Positions 51,896-60,926 of a DNA stretch of 64,000 nt are shown here, in pieces (within the stretch, counting starts at the first letter, position 1; each line of letters begins with the position of its first letter). The position numbers and the translations under genes were made by a program. The DNA comes from Arthrobacter sp. APC 3897 (GTDB taxonomy: Bacteria; Actinomycetota; Actinomycetes; Actinomycetales; Micrococcaceae). The stretch is taken from NCBI RefSeq assembly GCF_030407495.1, contig NZ_JASDDG010000019.1, forward strand, positions 18,065 to 82,064. The letters run 5' to 3'. The notes beneath the pieces are model-generated. The model was not told the origin of the DNA. It was given only the letters and a program-made list of their open reading frames with translations, and did not search any database.

Positions 51896-53407
51896 TTAGT
51901 GCAGGTCCAGCGCGGTCCAGGAGACCGGGGGAAGGGTCACGGTGACCGTTCCGTTGTCGATGCGTGCGCTCTTGTTGGGTTCGGGGACCACCCGGTCCTG
52001 GTTGTTGAGGGTGTTGGTGGCGGAGAAATCGTCGTCGTGCAGGGTGTCCGCGCTGCGGAGCGTGTCGACGCCGAGGGTGCCGGCGTCGATGCTGACGGTG
52101 ACGGTTTCCGTGAGGCTGCGGTTGACCAGGAACACGGCAGCGGTTCCGGCTGCCTCATCCGAGGTGGCGACGGCGTCGACCATGGGCACGTCGCCGTACA
52201 GGGCGGTGGACATCAGCGGGGACTCGATTTTCGGATCCAGGACGGTGCCCCTAGCCAGCCGGGAGGTGATGGCAAAGGGGTAGAAGGTGGTTTGCCGCCA
52301 GGCCGGTCCCTCCGGTTCGGTGGTAATCGGGGCGATCACGTTCACCAGCTGGGCCAGGCTCGCGGCGGTCACCCGGTCCGCGTGCCGGAGCAGGCTGATC
52401 AGCAGGTTTCCGACGACGACGGCGTCCATCGCCGAGTAGGCGTTCTCCAGCAGGCGCGGGGCCTGCGGCCAGTCGGCGGGATCGGTGACCTTTTCGACGT
52501 CGTCGTAATGCGAGAGGTACCAGACATTCCACTCGTCGAAGGAAAGGTACATGGTCTTCTCGCTGCGGCGGACGGCCTTCACATGGTCCGCGCTCGCCAC
52601 CACGGAGTCGATGAACCGGTCCATGTCCACGGCGGAGGCCATGAAGCTGGCGAAGTCATTGTCCTTCGGCTCGTAGTAGGCGTGGCAGGAAATGAAGTCG
52701 ACGTCCTCGTAGGTCTCTTCCAGGACGGTCCGCTCCCAGTGCCCGAACGTGGGCATGTTGGCGCCGGAGCTGCCGCAGACCACCAGTTCCAGCGCGGGGT
52801 CCACCTGGCGCATGGCGCGTGCGGTTTTGCCGGCCAGCCGCGCGTATTCTTCGGCGGTGCCGTGGCCGAGCTGCCAGGGGCCGTCCATTTCATTGCCCAG
52901 GCACCAGAGGCGGATGGCGTGCGGCTGCGGGCTGCCGTTGCTGATGCGCTGGTCCGAGAGCGTGGTGCCGCCCGGGATGTTCGCGTACTCGAGCACGTCC
53001 AGGGCCTCCTGCACGCCGCGGGTGCCGAGGTTGACGGCGTACATCAGTTCGGTGCCGGTTTCCCTGCTCCACCGGGCGAATTCATCCAGGCCCACCTCGT
53101 TGGTTTCGGTGGAGTGCCAGGCCAGGTCCAGCCGGCGGGGCCGCTGCTCGCGGGGGCCCACGCCGTCCTCCCAGCGGTAGCCGGAGACAAAGTTGCCGCC
53201 CGGATAGCGGACGGTGGTCACTCCGAGTTCGCGCACCAGGTCCATGACATCTTGGCGGAAACCGTCTTCATTGGCGGTGCGGTGGCCGGGCTCGTAAATG
53301 CCGTTGTAGACGGCGCGGCCGAGGTGTTCCACAAAGGAGCCGAAGACCCGTCGGCTGACGGGCGCCACGGTGAAGTGCGGGTCAAGGGTGAGGCGGGCAT
53401 CGGGCAT
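51896..53407 (-). CDS. abfA: Alpha-L-arabinofuranosidase (GH51)
   Basis: 503 residues, the usual length of intracellular GH51 enzymes. Acid/base Glu173 is in LWCLGNEMDGPWQ, nucleophile Glu292 in LSFDEWNVWY, and TTVRYPGGNFVSGYRWEDGVGP near 64-85 is highly conserved. A (beta/alpha)8 barrel is followed by a C-terminal beta domain. No signal peptide: it would act in the cytoplasm on arabino-oligosaccharides imported by the ABC system encoded next. The start at 53407 follows GGAG. The much longer open frame upstream crosses the LacI gene and is not coding. Confidence 0.95.
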   Translation of the reverse strand: MPDARLTLDPHFTVAPVSRRVFGSFVEHLGRAVYNGIYEPGHRTANEDGFRQDVMDLVRELGVTTVRYPGGNFVSGYRWEDGVGPREQRPRRLDLAWHSTETNEVGLDEFARWSRETGTELMYAVNLGTRGVQEALDVLEYANIPGGTTLSDQRISNGSPQPHAIRLWCLGNEMDGPWQLGHGTAEEYARLAGKTARAMRQVDPALELVVCGSSGANMPTFGHWERTVLEETYEDVDFISCHAYYEPKDNDFASFMASAVDMDRFIDSVVASADHVKAVRRSEKTMYLSFDEWNVWYLSHYDDVEKVTDPADWPQAPRLLENAYSAMDAVVVGNLLISLLRHADRVTAASLAQLVNVIAPITTEPEGPAWRQTTFYPFAITSRLARGTVLDPKIESPLMSTALYGDVPMVDAVATSDEAAGTAAVFLVNRSLTETVTVSIDAGTLGVDTLRSADTLHDDDFSATNTLNNQDRVVPEPNKSARIDNGTVTVTLPPVSWTALDLH

Positions 53408-53500
53408 GGGGACTCCGTTGTCTAAATGGTCCAGGGCCGGTGTACGTCCGGCGCTGCGGAAGGCTTTTTTCTGAGGTGCTGGTGGTGCAGGCTTGATGTA

Positions 53501-53516
53501 GGTACAACGTTGTACC
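53501..53516. promoter_or_regulatory. LacI-type operator GGTACAACGTTGTACC
   Basis: Perfect 16-base palindrome with central CG, 94 bases upstream of abfA and 120 bases upstream of the divergent LacI gene. The form is typical of LacI-family operators; the adjacent regulator is the probable ligand. Confidence 0.78.
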
Positions 53517-53635
53517 CGGAACGCTAAACCGCGCACGGTTGAGGCGTCAAGGGTTCGGGGCATTGTTTTTATCCGGCTAGGATTTGAAGACGTTTTGGCC
53601 GGAGAGGCCGCAGGGCAGGAAGGCTCCTTCGAACC

Positions 53636-54676
53636 ATGAATCCAACGCTTCACGATGTTGCCCGAGCCGCCGGCGTTTCCATCAAGACGGTTTCCAATGT
53701 CCTGAATGACAATCCCAAGGTCGGCCCGGAAACCCGCTCCCGGGTGAGCCGGATTATCGAAGAATTGGGATACCGCCCCAATTTGTCCGCCCGCGGACTG
53801 CGCTCCGGCAAAACGGGAGTTATTGGACTGGCCGTTCCGTCCATTCGGGAAAACTATTTTGCCGAGCTGGCGGATTCGGTGATTCGTGCCGCCGCCAAGC
53901 GGGGGCTGCGGGTGCTCATTGAGCAGACCAACGGCCAGCGGAAACTGGAACTGGCGGCACTGTCCGGCGGCCGGCTGCGCTTTGTTGACGGCATGCTGTT
54001 CAGCCCTGCGGCGCTGGGGCAGGACGACGCCGGCGCCCTTGCGGTGGACGAGCCGCTGGTGCTGCTGGGGGAGCGGATCTTCGGCGGACCCACGGACCAC
54101 GTCACCATGCACAACACGTCCTCGGCGCGGGCCGCCATCGAGCACCTGCTGGGCCTGGGCCGCACCCGGATTGCCCTGGTGGGTGCGCCGGAGATTTCCG
54201 AGGATGCCGCCAGCTCGGCGAGCCTGCGCGAGCGCGGCTACCGCGAAGCGCTGGCAGCGGCCGGCATTTCCTTTGATCCGGATTTGGTGGCCCGCGGCGG
54301 CAGATGGGGCCGGGACACCGGCGCCGAGGCGATCCGCGGACTGTGCCGCAGGGGCGTCCGTTTCGATGCCGTTTTTGCGCTGAACGATTCCCTGGCCCTG
54401 GGGGCCCTGCGTCAGCTGGCGGTGGAGGGGCTGCGCGTGCCCGGGGATGTGGCAGTGATCGGCTTCGACAACATTGACGAGGGGCGTTTTTCGCTGCCCT
54501 CGCTCACTACGGTGGATCCCGGCCGGGACGAGATTGCCGAAACCGCGGTGCAGCTGCTGGCGGAGCGGATCGGCGAGAAGGGTGAGCCTGCGGCGCCGCG
54601 GACGGTGAAGGCGGGGTTCCGGATTGTCCGTCGCGAGTCCACGGGGTTTCGGGACGACGACGGCGGTAGGGAGTAG
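53636..54676 (+). CDS. LacI family transcriptional regulator of the arabinofuranosidase operon
   Basis: 346 residues. Helix-turn-helix TLHDVARAAGVSIKTVSNVLN (4-24), hinge with LSARGLRSGKTGVIGLAVP, and effector domain to about 340 ending in VAVIGFDNIDEGRFSLPSLTTVDPG. The best ribosome binding site (AGGAAGG) is about 12 bases upstream. Divergent from abfA across the palindrome at 53501, so repression relieved by arabinose or an oligosaccharide is inferred. Confidence 0.92.
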   Translation: MNPTLHDVARAAGVSIKTVSNVLNDNPKVGPETRSRVSRIIEELGYRPNLSARGLRSGKTGVIGLAVPSIRENYFAELADSVIRAAAKRGLRVLIEQTNGQRKLELAALSGGRLRFVDGMLFSPAALGQDDAGALAVDEPLVLLGERIFGGPTDHVTMHNTSSARAAIEHLLGLGRTRIALVGAPEISEDAASSASLRERGYREALAAAGISFDPDLVARGGRWGRDTGAEAIRGLCRRGVRFDAVFALNDSLALGALRQLAVEGLRVPGDVAVIGFDNIDEGRFSLPSLTTVDPGRDEIAETAVQLLAERIGEKGEPAAPRTVKAGFRIVRRESTGFRDDDGGRE

Positions 54677-54859
54677 CTCCAGATGTGAGCGCTCGATTCG
54701 ATTGGCAAACGCTTTGCGCTTTCGAAGCCATGAAGACGCGAAATTTTCCACCTGTGCAAACGTCGAAGCCAACAGCTAGCATGCATCCCAACTATGTCGA
54801 CCGGTTTAAGCCGAAGTCGTCGCATCAGACTGCTGCGCCGCACCGTAGGAAGGAAATCC
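54677..54859. other. AT-richer leader between lacI and the nuclease-like gene
   Basis: 183 bases. No gene. It contains GCAAACGCTTTGC (about 54706-54718), an odd-centred inverted repeat of uncertain meaning. Composition drops here relative to the left neighbour, marking the left border of the AT-richer insert. Confidence 0.35.
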
Positions 54860-55954
54860 TTGCCCCTAGAAATTGGTCTGTGGCGCGTTACCGACGGCGC
54901 TGTTCACCTTACCCCCGCGAAGATGCCCAAAGAATCTCGCCTGGAGCAGCTGATTCTTGATGACCCGTCGATCCTGGAAACTGACTTGTTGCTTATCGGC
55001 AATCAAGTTCTCACCAGTCATGGAAAATTTATAGACATCTTGGGAATCGATGTTGATGGGGCAGTTCACATTGTTGAGCTCAAAAGGGACCGTACACCTC
55101 GCGACATCGTGGCGCAGGCACTCGACTACGCTTCTTGGGTGCAGGGTCTCTCAAATGACGAGCTGCGGGACATTTTTGCAAAGCACCACCCCGGCATCGA
55201 TTTCGATACTGCTTTTGCGGACCGTTTTGAGGGTACTCCGACACCGGATGACCTGAATGAGGCCCACTATATTACTGTGGTTGCCAGTGATCTGGATGAC
55301 AGTACGGAACGAATAGTTCAATACTTGAGCTCAACCCATTCCGTCCCTATAAATGTGATGCTTTTTCGCTATTTCTCCGATCAGGGGAATGATTATCTAG
55401 CCAGGACATGGCTTATTTCCAACCAGCGGCAAGTCAGTTCTACCCAGCCCGGTTCCAAGAAATCTGTTTGGAACGGAACGGATTGGTACGTAGCCTTCGG
55501 TTGGGAGAACCTCAGACGAAGTTGGGTTGATGCTCGGGAATATGGATTTGTCTCGGCCGGAGGTGGCGAGTGGTACTCTCGGTCGCTGCGCAAACTGCCA
55601 GTGGGTGCGCGAATTTTTGTGCACGTTCCGGGCCAGGGCTACGTCGGAGTTGGCATCGTGACGGGTCCGGCACTCCCCGCATCAGAATCTTTCCTCGTCA
55701 TGTCGGGGGTAGAGCAGCCTTTTCGTCAGCTTCCGTTGCAAGGCGATTACGGTCTGCATGAGAGTGTGCAGGCTGAAGACGGTTCAGATGCCAATGAGTA
55801 CATCGTGCCAGTTACATGGGAAAATACCGTTGACCTTTCAGAAGCATTCTGGCGGAAAGGACTTTTCGCTAATCAAAACAGTGCCTGCAAACTTCGTCAT
55901 GAATTGACGCTTACCGAGGTATCCAAAGCTTTTCAGGTAACCAAAGCGGTCTAG
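54860..55954 (+). CDS. NucS/DUF91-like PD-(D/E)xK nuclease with C-terminal PUA/EVE-like domain
   Basis: 364 residues. The N-terminal part has a nuclease core: Asp59 (KFIDILGID), Glu73-x-Lys75 (HIVELKRD) and the QxxxY element Q86/Y90 (VAQALDYASW), after an ESRLEQLILDDPSILE helix typical of DUF91/NucS relatives. The C-terminal half (WYVAFGWENLRRSWVDAREY, GFVSAGGGEWY, RIFVHVPGQGYVGVGIVTG) looks like a beta-barrel of the PUA/EVE kind, which can read modified bases. TTG 54860 is chosen for GGAAGGAA upstream; ATG 54794 lacks one. Codon use is distinctly more AT-rich than in neighbours, suggesting horizontal gain. A role in DNA defence or modified-DNA cleavage is inference. Confidence 0.72.
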   Translation: MPLEIGLWRVTDGAVHLTPAKMPKESRLEQLILDDPSILETDLLLIGNQVLTSHGKFIDILGIDVDGAVHIVELKRDRTPRDIVAQALDYASWVQGLSNDELRDIFAKHHPGIDFDTAFADRFEGTPTPDDLNEAHYITVVASDLDDSTERIVQYLSSTHSVPINVMLFRYFSDQGNDYLARTWLISNQRQVSSTQPGSKKSVWNGTDWYVAFGWENLRRSWVDAREYGFVSAGGGEWYSRSLRKLPVGARIFVHVPGQGYVGVGIVTGPALPASESFLVMSGVEQPFRQLPLQGDYGLHESVQAEDGSDANEYIVPVTWENTVDLSEAFWRKGLFANQNSACKLRHELTLTEVSKAFQVTKAV

Positions 55955-55989
55955 CAACAGCTCCGTTTGAAGTGGGTTTTCCCGGTGAC

Positions 55990-56033
55990 AGGAATTCCCG
56001 GGCCGAGGGTGGATGCCCCGACCCGGGATTCCT
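55990..56033. terminator. Hairpin between convergent genes
   Basis: Arms 55990-56002 and 56022-56033 pair with one bulged base and a 19-base loop, between the nuclease-like gene and the M14 peptidase gene. No clear T run; weak or bidirectional terminator. Confidence 0.4.
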
Positions 56034-56039
56034 TGGTTG

Positions 56040-58703
56040 CTAGCGGCCTGCCTTGGTGAACAGGCCGGCCATTTCCTCAGCCGTCAGTTCGGTGCCCGCG
56101 CCGTTGTAGATGGCGTTGGTCACCACGGTCCAGGAAGCGCGCGGCCAGGTGCGGAACGTGATGTGCCCGCCGGCGATGGTCACGTCCCCCTCGCCGACGT
56201 TGAAGGAGGCAATGTTGGTTGCCCCGTTGAGCGCTTCGGCACCTAGAGCGTATCCGCTGACCAGCGGGTTGCCTTCGGCGGGGTACTGCGAAACCGAGGT
56301 TCCCTCCCCGGTCAGGCGGAAGGCGGAGTCGTTGTTGAACCAGGTGGGCCACGACGCCGGCATGCCCCAGGCTGCGGGAGCGGTGGTGTCGTAGTCCTGG
56401 GCCAGCAGGGCGCCGGGAACCATGAAGGCGGCGCGGTCCGCCGGGGTAATGTTCTCCACCGGCAGGCTCATGGCAGCGGCAGCGGTGAGGGACGAGGACC
56501 CAAGAGCAAGGATGCTGCCGCCCTGCTCGGCAAACTCCGCGAGCTTCTGCGGTGCATCCGGCACACCGGCCGCCCAGGCGAACTCCTCCGGGTATTTGGT
56601 GGTGTCCAGCCCGGTGGTCAGCCGTTCAGTGGAGATGCCCGGTGCCAGCACAATGGAGTCGAACTTTCCGGCCAAATCCGCGTAGTCCTCAGCTTCCACC
56701 ACTTCATAATTGGTGCCGAACTGGTCCATCATCCACATCAGCCAGCCGCCGGGCATGTTGTTGGCCCCGCGGACCAGACCGATCCGGGTATTGTCGGCGA
56801 GTTTGATCGCCCCCGTTTCCGGCATCTGCGCCGTGGCGTAGACCGGCAGGCTGGTGTCGCGGATGGCCCGGGTGAGCGCACCGCGGGCACCGCGTTCGCC
56901 GGCGGGAACCATCAGCGCACCGGGAGCAAACTCCTGCCCGTTCACGGTGATGGGCCCGGCCGCACGGTACGCATCCACCCCGGCGTCCTGCAGATCGTCA
57001 ATGATCCGCCCCAGTCCGTAGGACTCGGCACTGAGAATGTAGGCGCCGTTGCTTCCCGGCGGCCGGGGCATCTGAACCCGATCCTGCCGGATTTCGCGCA
57101 CCTGCCGGGTGGCAGTCTCGAACGGCTCCTGCACCGCGGCAACATCCACGCCCATGAACAGGGCAATGTTGTCGGTGGTTTCGCTGTACGGCATGATCAG
57201 CGGGCAGTCGGCGCACTTGCGGGCGCTGTCCGGATACTCGTCGATGCGCAGCAGCTGATCCACCCAGCGGCCCAGCGGCTGCTGGGTGCGCAGGATGTAT
57301 GAGCCGGCGGCGAACTCCCGGCCCTCCGCGGTGAAGGCTGCCGTGGCCTGCTCGATTTCCACCTCGCCGAAGTCGAAGATCCGCATCATGTCATACACGG
57401 CGTAGGGGTCCCGCTGGCCGCTGGGCACCACATAGGCGTACGGGCCGCCGTCCCAGTTAACACTGTTCATGTTCACCCGGTAGAGGTTGTTCAGCAGCCA
57501 GGACTGGGGATCCGAGGCCACCGTGTTCATGCCGGAGAAGGCAGCCGAGGTGGCGTACTGGACAATCTGCTTCAGCGTCCAGGTGTCGGAATCGTAGGGC
57601 AGGGGAGAGCGCATTGTTTTGTCGACCGGTTCCAGCACGCCGTCTCCGGTGAAGGGGTAGGCCAGGTCCCGGACTGAAGCGATCTCGGTCAGGAAGGTGG
57701 AGGTGCCCAGGAAGGTGCCGTAACCGGCGACGTCGGCGTTCCAGAGAATGCCGTACGCGTCGTCGGACTTCACGCCCTTCAGGCCTTCGGCCACGAGGTC
57801 ACGCTGGGTGAACTGGCCCAGCGCGTTCGAGGAGGAGATGGCGATGGGATCCACGGCCGTGGACAGGGGCTCGTCATACGGCGGGGTCCAGATCCGGGGA
57901 CTGTTGGTTCCGGCCTGGTGCATGTAGTGCTGAACCACCGGACGGTATTTCTGCTCCAGCTGCACCCGGGTCCGGGATTCCTTCTGCGTGAACATGAACC
58001 AGTCGCGGTTGTTATCGTGCCCCACGTAGGAGTGGTAGAGATCCGGGTACACGCGGTTGTACTCCGTGCCCGCGGTGTCGTTGAAGTAGTCCACCACCAT
58101 CTGCTGCCCGTCCGGGTTGGCGGAGGGAACGATCAGCACCACCATCTTGTCCAGGATCTTGTTCATGGCGGCGGAGTCTTCGGTGGCGAGGCGGTGGACG
58201 ACGTCGACCAGCGCCTGCGTGTTTCCCACTTCCGTTGCGTGGATGGAGGCCTCAACGTAGTAGACCGGGACGGTTCCGGCGGCGACCTTGCGGGCGTAGT
58301 CCTCTTCCTCCATCCCGGCCGCGGCGGCCTCGGCAACCATCGCCTCGGGATCGGCCAGCCGCTCGTTGGTGGCGAGGATTTCATCCAGCCGGTTCAGGTT
58401 CTCCTCGCTGCTCATCCGGAGGATCGGGTACTCGTTGTTGTCGGTGGTGCGGTCCACCACTTCGTAGTCAACTTCCGGGGACTGCGCGGCGATCGTCTCG
58501 AAGTAGTCGCTGATGTCCGCGAAGGACGCGAGCCTGCCTTCGTCGCCCATCTCGAAGCCGAAGTACTCGGCTGGGGCGGGAAGGTCCGGGAGTTTGCTGC
58601 CGGGCGGTGCATCGCCGCGGTAGCCGGCGGCCGGGGAGATGGCCAGTCCCAGCAGGGCGAGTGAGGCAATAACGGCGGTGGCTGATTTGTGCCTTATCTG
58701 CAT
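56040..58703 (-). CDS. Secreted M14 family zinc carboxypeptidase, large form
   Basis: 887 residues. A Sec signal peptide (about 1-27, ending SPAAG) is followed by an M14 domain: His155 and Glu158 in ASIHATEVGN, the VPSANPDG loop, NNRDWF (Arg233) and a third ligand at His259 or His262 in VVQHYMHQAG. The remaining roughly 550 residues form additional domains, including a late glutamine-amidotransferase-like/ThuA-like stretch (ALVRGANNMPGGW..., LAPGISTERL, GGSILALGSSS). M14 enzymes trim C-terminal residues of peptides. Start 58703 is favoured by GAGGGA; ATG 58718 is the alternative. Confidence 0.85.
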   Translation of the reverse strand: MQIRHKSATAVIASLALLGLAISPAAGYRGDAPPGSKLPDLPAPAEYFGFEMGDEGRLASFADISDYFETIAAQSPEVDYEVVDRTTDNNEYPILRMSSEENLNRLDEILATNERLADPEAMVAEAAAAGMEEEDYARKVAAGTVPVYYVEASIHATEVGNTQALVDVVHRLATEDSAAMNKILDKMVVLIVPSANPDGQQMVVDYFNDTAGTEYNRVYPDLYHSYVGHDNNRDWFMFTQKESRTRVQLEQKYRPVVQHYMHQAGTNSPRIWTPPYDEPLSTAVDPIAISSSNALGQFTQRDLVAEGLKGVKSDDAYGILWNADVAGYGTFLGTSTFLTEIASVRDLAYPFTGDGVLEPVDKTMRSPLPYDSDTWTLKQIVQYATSAAFSGMNTVASDPQSWLLNNLYRVNMNSVNWDGGPYAYVVPSGQRDPYAVYDMMRIFDFGEVEIEQATAAFTAEGREFAAGSYILRTQQPLGRWVDQLLRIDEYPDSARKCADCPLIMPYSETTDNIALFMGVDVAAVQEPFETATRQVREIRQDRVQMPRPPGSNGAYILSAESYGLGRIIDDLQDAGVDAYRAAGPITVNGQEFAPGALMVPAGERGARGALTRAIRDTSLPVYATAQMPETGAIKLADNTRIGLVRGANNMPGGWLMWMMDQFGTNYEVVEAEDYADLAGKFDSIVLAPGISTERLTTGLDTTKYPEEFAWAAGVPDAPQKLAEFAEQGGSILALGSSSLTAAAAMSLPVENITPADRAAFMVPGALLAQDYDTTAPAAWGMPASWPTWFNNDSAFRLTGEGTSVSQYPAEGNPLVSGYALGAEALNGATNIASFNVGEGDVTIAGGHITFRTWPRASWTVVTNAIYNGAGTELTAEEMAGLFTKAGR

Positions 58704-59183
58704 GGAGGAATCCCTCATACGGGCCGCGGCCAGTTCCGGCCACGGCAGGGTGCTGCTTGAATACAGCGCATCGAAAACATGCGGTGTTGCAGCTGACGGT
58801 GCCCGGCCGTCGTCGAACCGGGCACCATCAGCCGTGTCTGTGCCGCACCCAGTGGTGATGCGGCGGCGCGAGTGTAGGAGGGACGCTAAGGGGCTGGTTG
58901 GCAATGATCAACCGTTGTGGGCGGATTTGGGTCGGGTAAGCGGAGGTGGTGTTGTTTCTTGGGCGGATTCTGATTATTGGGGCGGTACTGATGCGTGGCA
59001 GCACAGCCTGCCCGACTTGTCGAGGGTAAAGCAGTGTTCGGCAGTCGCAGAGGGGCAGGGACGAAACCGGTGGATTGGGAGTGTTCGGACACGGTTGGCC
59101 TTGCTGCTACCCCGGGTTCACCATCGATTAACCTCCGCTGGGTGAACTCGGAGAGTCCCAACCGAGCACGAACCAGAGGTTCC
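58704..59183. other. Divergent intergenic region, M14 peptidase / phosphatase operon
   Basis: About 480 bases without a convincing gene; open frames here have biased, low-probability translations. It holds an inverted GTTCACC (59116-59122) / GGTGAAC (59141-59147) pair 36 bases before the phosphatase start, listed separately, and a short GGTTG-CAACC repeat near 58898-58915. Confidence 0.45.
59116..59147. promoter_or_regulatory. Inverted GTTCACC / GGTGAAC pair, possible PHO-type element
   Basis: Seven-base inverted arms with an 18-base spacer upstream of the phosphatase operon. GTTCACC is the repeat unit of PhoP boxes in Streptomyces, there as direct repeats; the inverted arrangement here differs, so the assignment is speculative. 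Confidence 0.3.
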
Positions 59184-59963
59184 ATGAATACTGAACTGCA
59201 CCCCGGTCCGCAGGTGTCTGCAGGCCTTCCACCCTCAGCTGCCGGACTGTTCAATTTCCGTGACGCGGCAGCAGGAACCGGCACTCCGGGACTGCGCCGG
59301 GGACTTCTCTTCCGGTCCGGAGCCCTGAACGACCCCAACGCGGCAGACCTCGCTGAGCTGGCCGCAGTGCGGATCGCCACGGTTGTGGACCTGCGCGAGC
59401 CGGGGGAGGTCGCCTCCGCTCCCGACATTGTTCCCGCCGGCATACGGGTGGTGAACGTTCCGCTCTACTGCGGAAGCATCCCCGTCTCCGAACCGATAGA
59501 AACCGTCTACCGGCATTTGCTGCAGAACTGCGCCCAGGCAATGACCAGCGCCGTCGGCGAGGTGATCAGGAACCTCAATGGCGGGGTCCTGGTGCACTGT
59601 GCTGCAGGGAAGGATCGCACCGGGCTGGTCATCGCGCTGGTGCTTGACGCCGTGGGGGCCTCGGATAGCGACATTGTGGAGGACTACTCCTGCACCGAAT
59701 CGGCCCTTCCCGATTCCTTCCGGCAGGCTGTGCTGACCCGGCTCAGCGGTCTGATCAGCGATCCTGCGGAAATGGCTACCGCTGTCCGTCTGCACCTGGC
59801 CAGCCCGCCCGAGGTTATGAACGGCGCGCTGCAGGACTTGGCTGCAGAATCCTTCGAGGGCGAGACGGGTGCCGCCGCGTACCTGCTGCGGCACGGTCTG
59901 GGCCAGGATTTGCTGGACCACGCCCGCATCCTGCTGCACGGTACCGGACTCCCCACGGCATGA
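59184..59963 (+). CDS. Tyrosine/lipid phosphatase (MptpB-like)
   Basis: 259 residues. The P-loop HCAAGKDRTG places catalytic Cys139 and Arg145; the Lys-Asp inside the loop (KDR) is characteristic of the MptpB/LipA group with activity on phosphotyrosine and phosphoinositides. FNFRDAAAG near the N-terminus is the family's conserved entry (NxRD). No signal peptide, so cytoplasmic. The start at 59184 follows AGAGG; the stop overlaps the metallophosphoesterase gene (ATGA). With that esterase and the ABC importer it may release phosphate from imported phospho-compounds. Confidence 0.88.
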   Translation: MNTELHPGPQVSAGLPPSAAGLFNFRDAAAGTGTPGLRRGLLFRSGALNDPNAADLAELAAVRIATVVDLREPGEVASAPDIVPAGIRVVNVPLYCGSIPVSEPIETVYRHLLQNCAQAMTSAVGEVIRNLNGGVLVHCAAGKDRTGLVIALVLDAVGASDSDIVEDYSCTESALPDSFRQAVLTRLSGLISDPAEMATAVRLHLASPPEVMNGALQDLAAESFEGETGAAAYLLRHGLGQDLLDHARILLHGTGLPTA

Positions 59964-60926
59964 CCGGGCTCGGATATACCCTGATCCACCTCACCGACAC
60001 TCATCTGAAACATCCGGGTGAGCTGCTGTTCGGCGCCTTGGATACGTGGGAGCGCACCGCCGAAGCGCTGCGTACTGCGGGCCGCTACCGGCCCGACGCC
60101 GTCGTCGTTACCGGCGACGTCGCGGATTGCGGCCGGGATATCTATGCCGACGCCGCCGGCATGTTCGCCCGGGCAGGGCGGGAGCTGGGCTGCCCGGTGA
60201 TCGTGCTGCCCGGTAACCATGACGTTCCCGGCACCCGGGCGTGGACGGGAGAAGTGTTCACTGGTTCGCGCACAGCCCAGGGGCCGGGCCCTGGGGATGA
60301 CGTGCATTTCGTGGGCGGACTGCGCCTTATCACGCTGGATTCGGATGATCCCGGACAGCCCGCTGGCCGGCTCACCGGGGAACAGCTGCACTGGCTGGAT
60401 ACTGTCCTGGCCGATCCTGCCCCCCGACGGCACTGTGCTTGCCCTGCACCATCCTCCCGTCGATTCGCTGCTGCCGCAGCTGGCCGGCCGCGGCCTGGCC
60501 CGTCCGGCGGAGCTTGCCGGCGTGCTTGCCGGCACGGACGTCCGTGTTGTCCTGTGCGGGCACTACCACCATGCGCTGTCAGGCCGGCTTGGAGGTGTGC
60601 CGGTATGGGCGGGCCCGGCGGTGTCCTACGGCCAGGATCTTTTCGCTCCGCCGGAGACCGTCCAGGGCCTGGACAGCAGCTGGCTCTCGGTCATCAGGCT
60701 GGGCGAAGGCAGTTTCAGTGCCGTGCCGGTGCCGCTCCAGCGGGCCCAAGCCGTGGTGTTCAGCAGGCCCACCGCACACCTCAAAGCCATTCCAGCCGCG
60801 GCCACCACCGCCACCAACCGTTCCACCCATCCCCTCCCGGAGCCCGCACGGGCACCGGGCCACCCTTCCCGGCAGCAGCCGTTGCTGCCGGTGTTCCAAG
60901 GAGAACCCCTTGCTGCGCAGCTCTAA
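59960..60926 (+). pseudogene. Metallophosphoesterase (GpdQ/CpdA-like), frameshifted in a C run
   Basis: Motifs are complete but split over two frames. The first frame gives Asp13-x-His15 (LTDTHLKH), GDVAD (Asp52) and GNHD (86-88); after a run of six C at 60420-60425 the reading must skip one base to continue with LALHHPPVDS and LCGHYHHAL and run to the stop at 60926. With five C the product would be an intact enzyme of about 321 residues hydrolysing phosphodi- or monoesters. The cause may be a true mutation or a sequencing error in the homopolymer. It overlaps the phosphatase gene and the receptor gene, so it is embedded in the operon. Confidence 0.8.

Noticed and set aside
54706..54718. GCAAACGCTTTGC as a second LacI operator
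   Set aside because: Odd-centred and without the central CG symmetry; it does not match the operator at 53501 or 17952, so I do not call it.
51896..54772. A 958-codon minus-strand open frame extending far upstream of the arabinofuranosidase
   Set aside because: GH51 homology begins at 53407 with a ribosome binding site; the upstream part runs antisense through the LacI gene and has an unlikely composition.
58639..59145. Plus-strand 168-codon open frame between peptidase and phosphatase genes
   Set aside because: Overlaps the peptidase start antisense, no ribosome binding site, no family resemblance.
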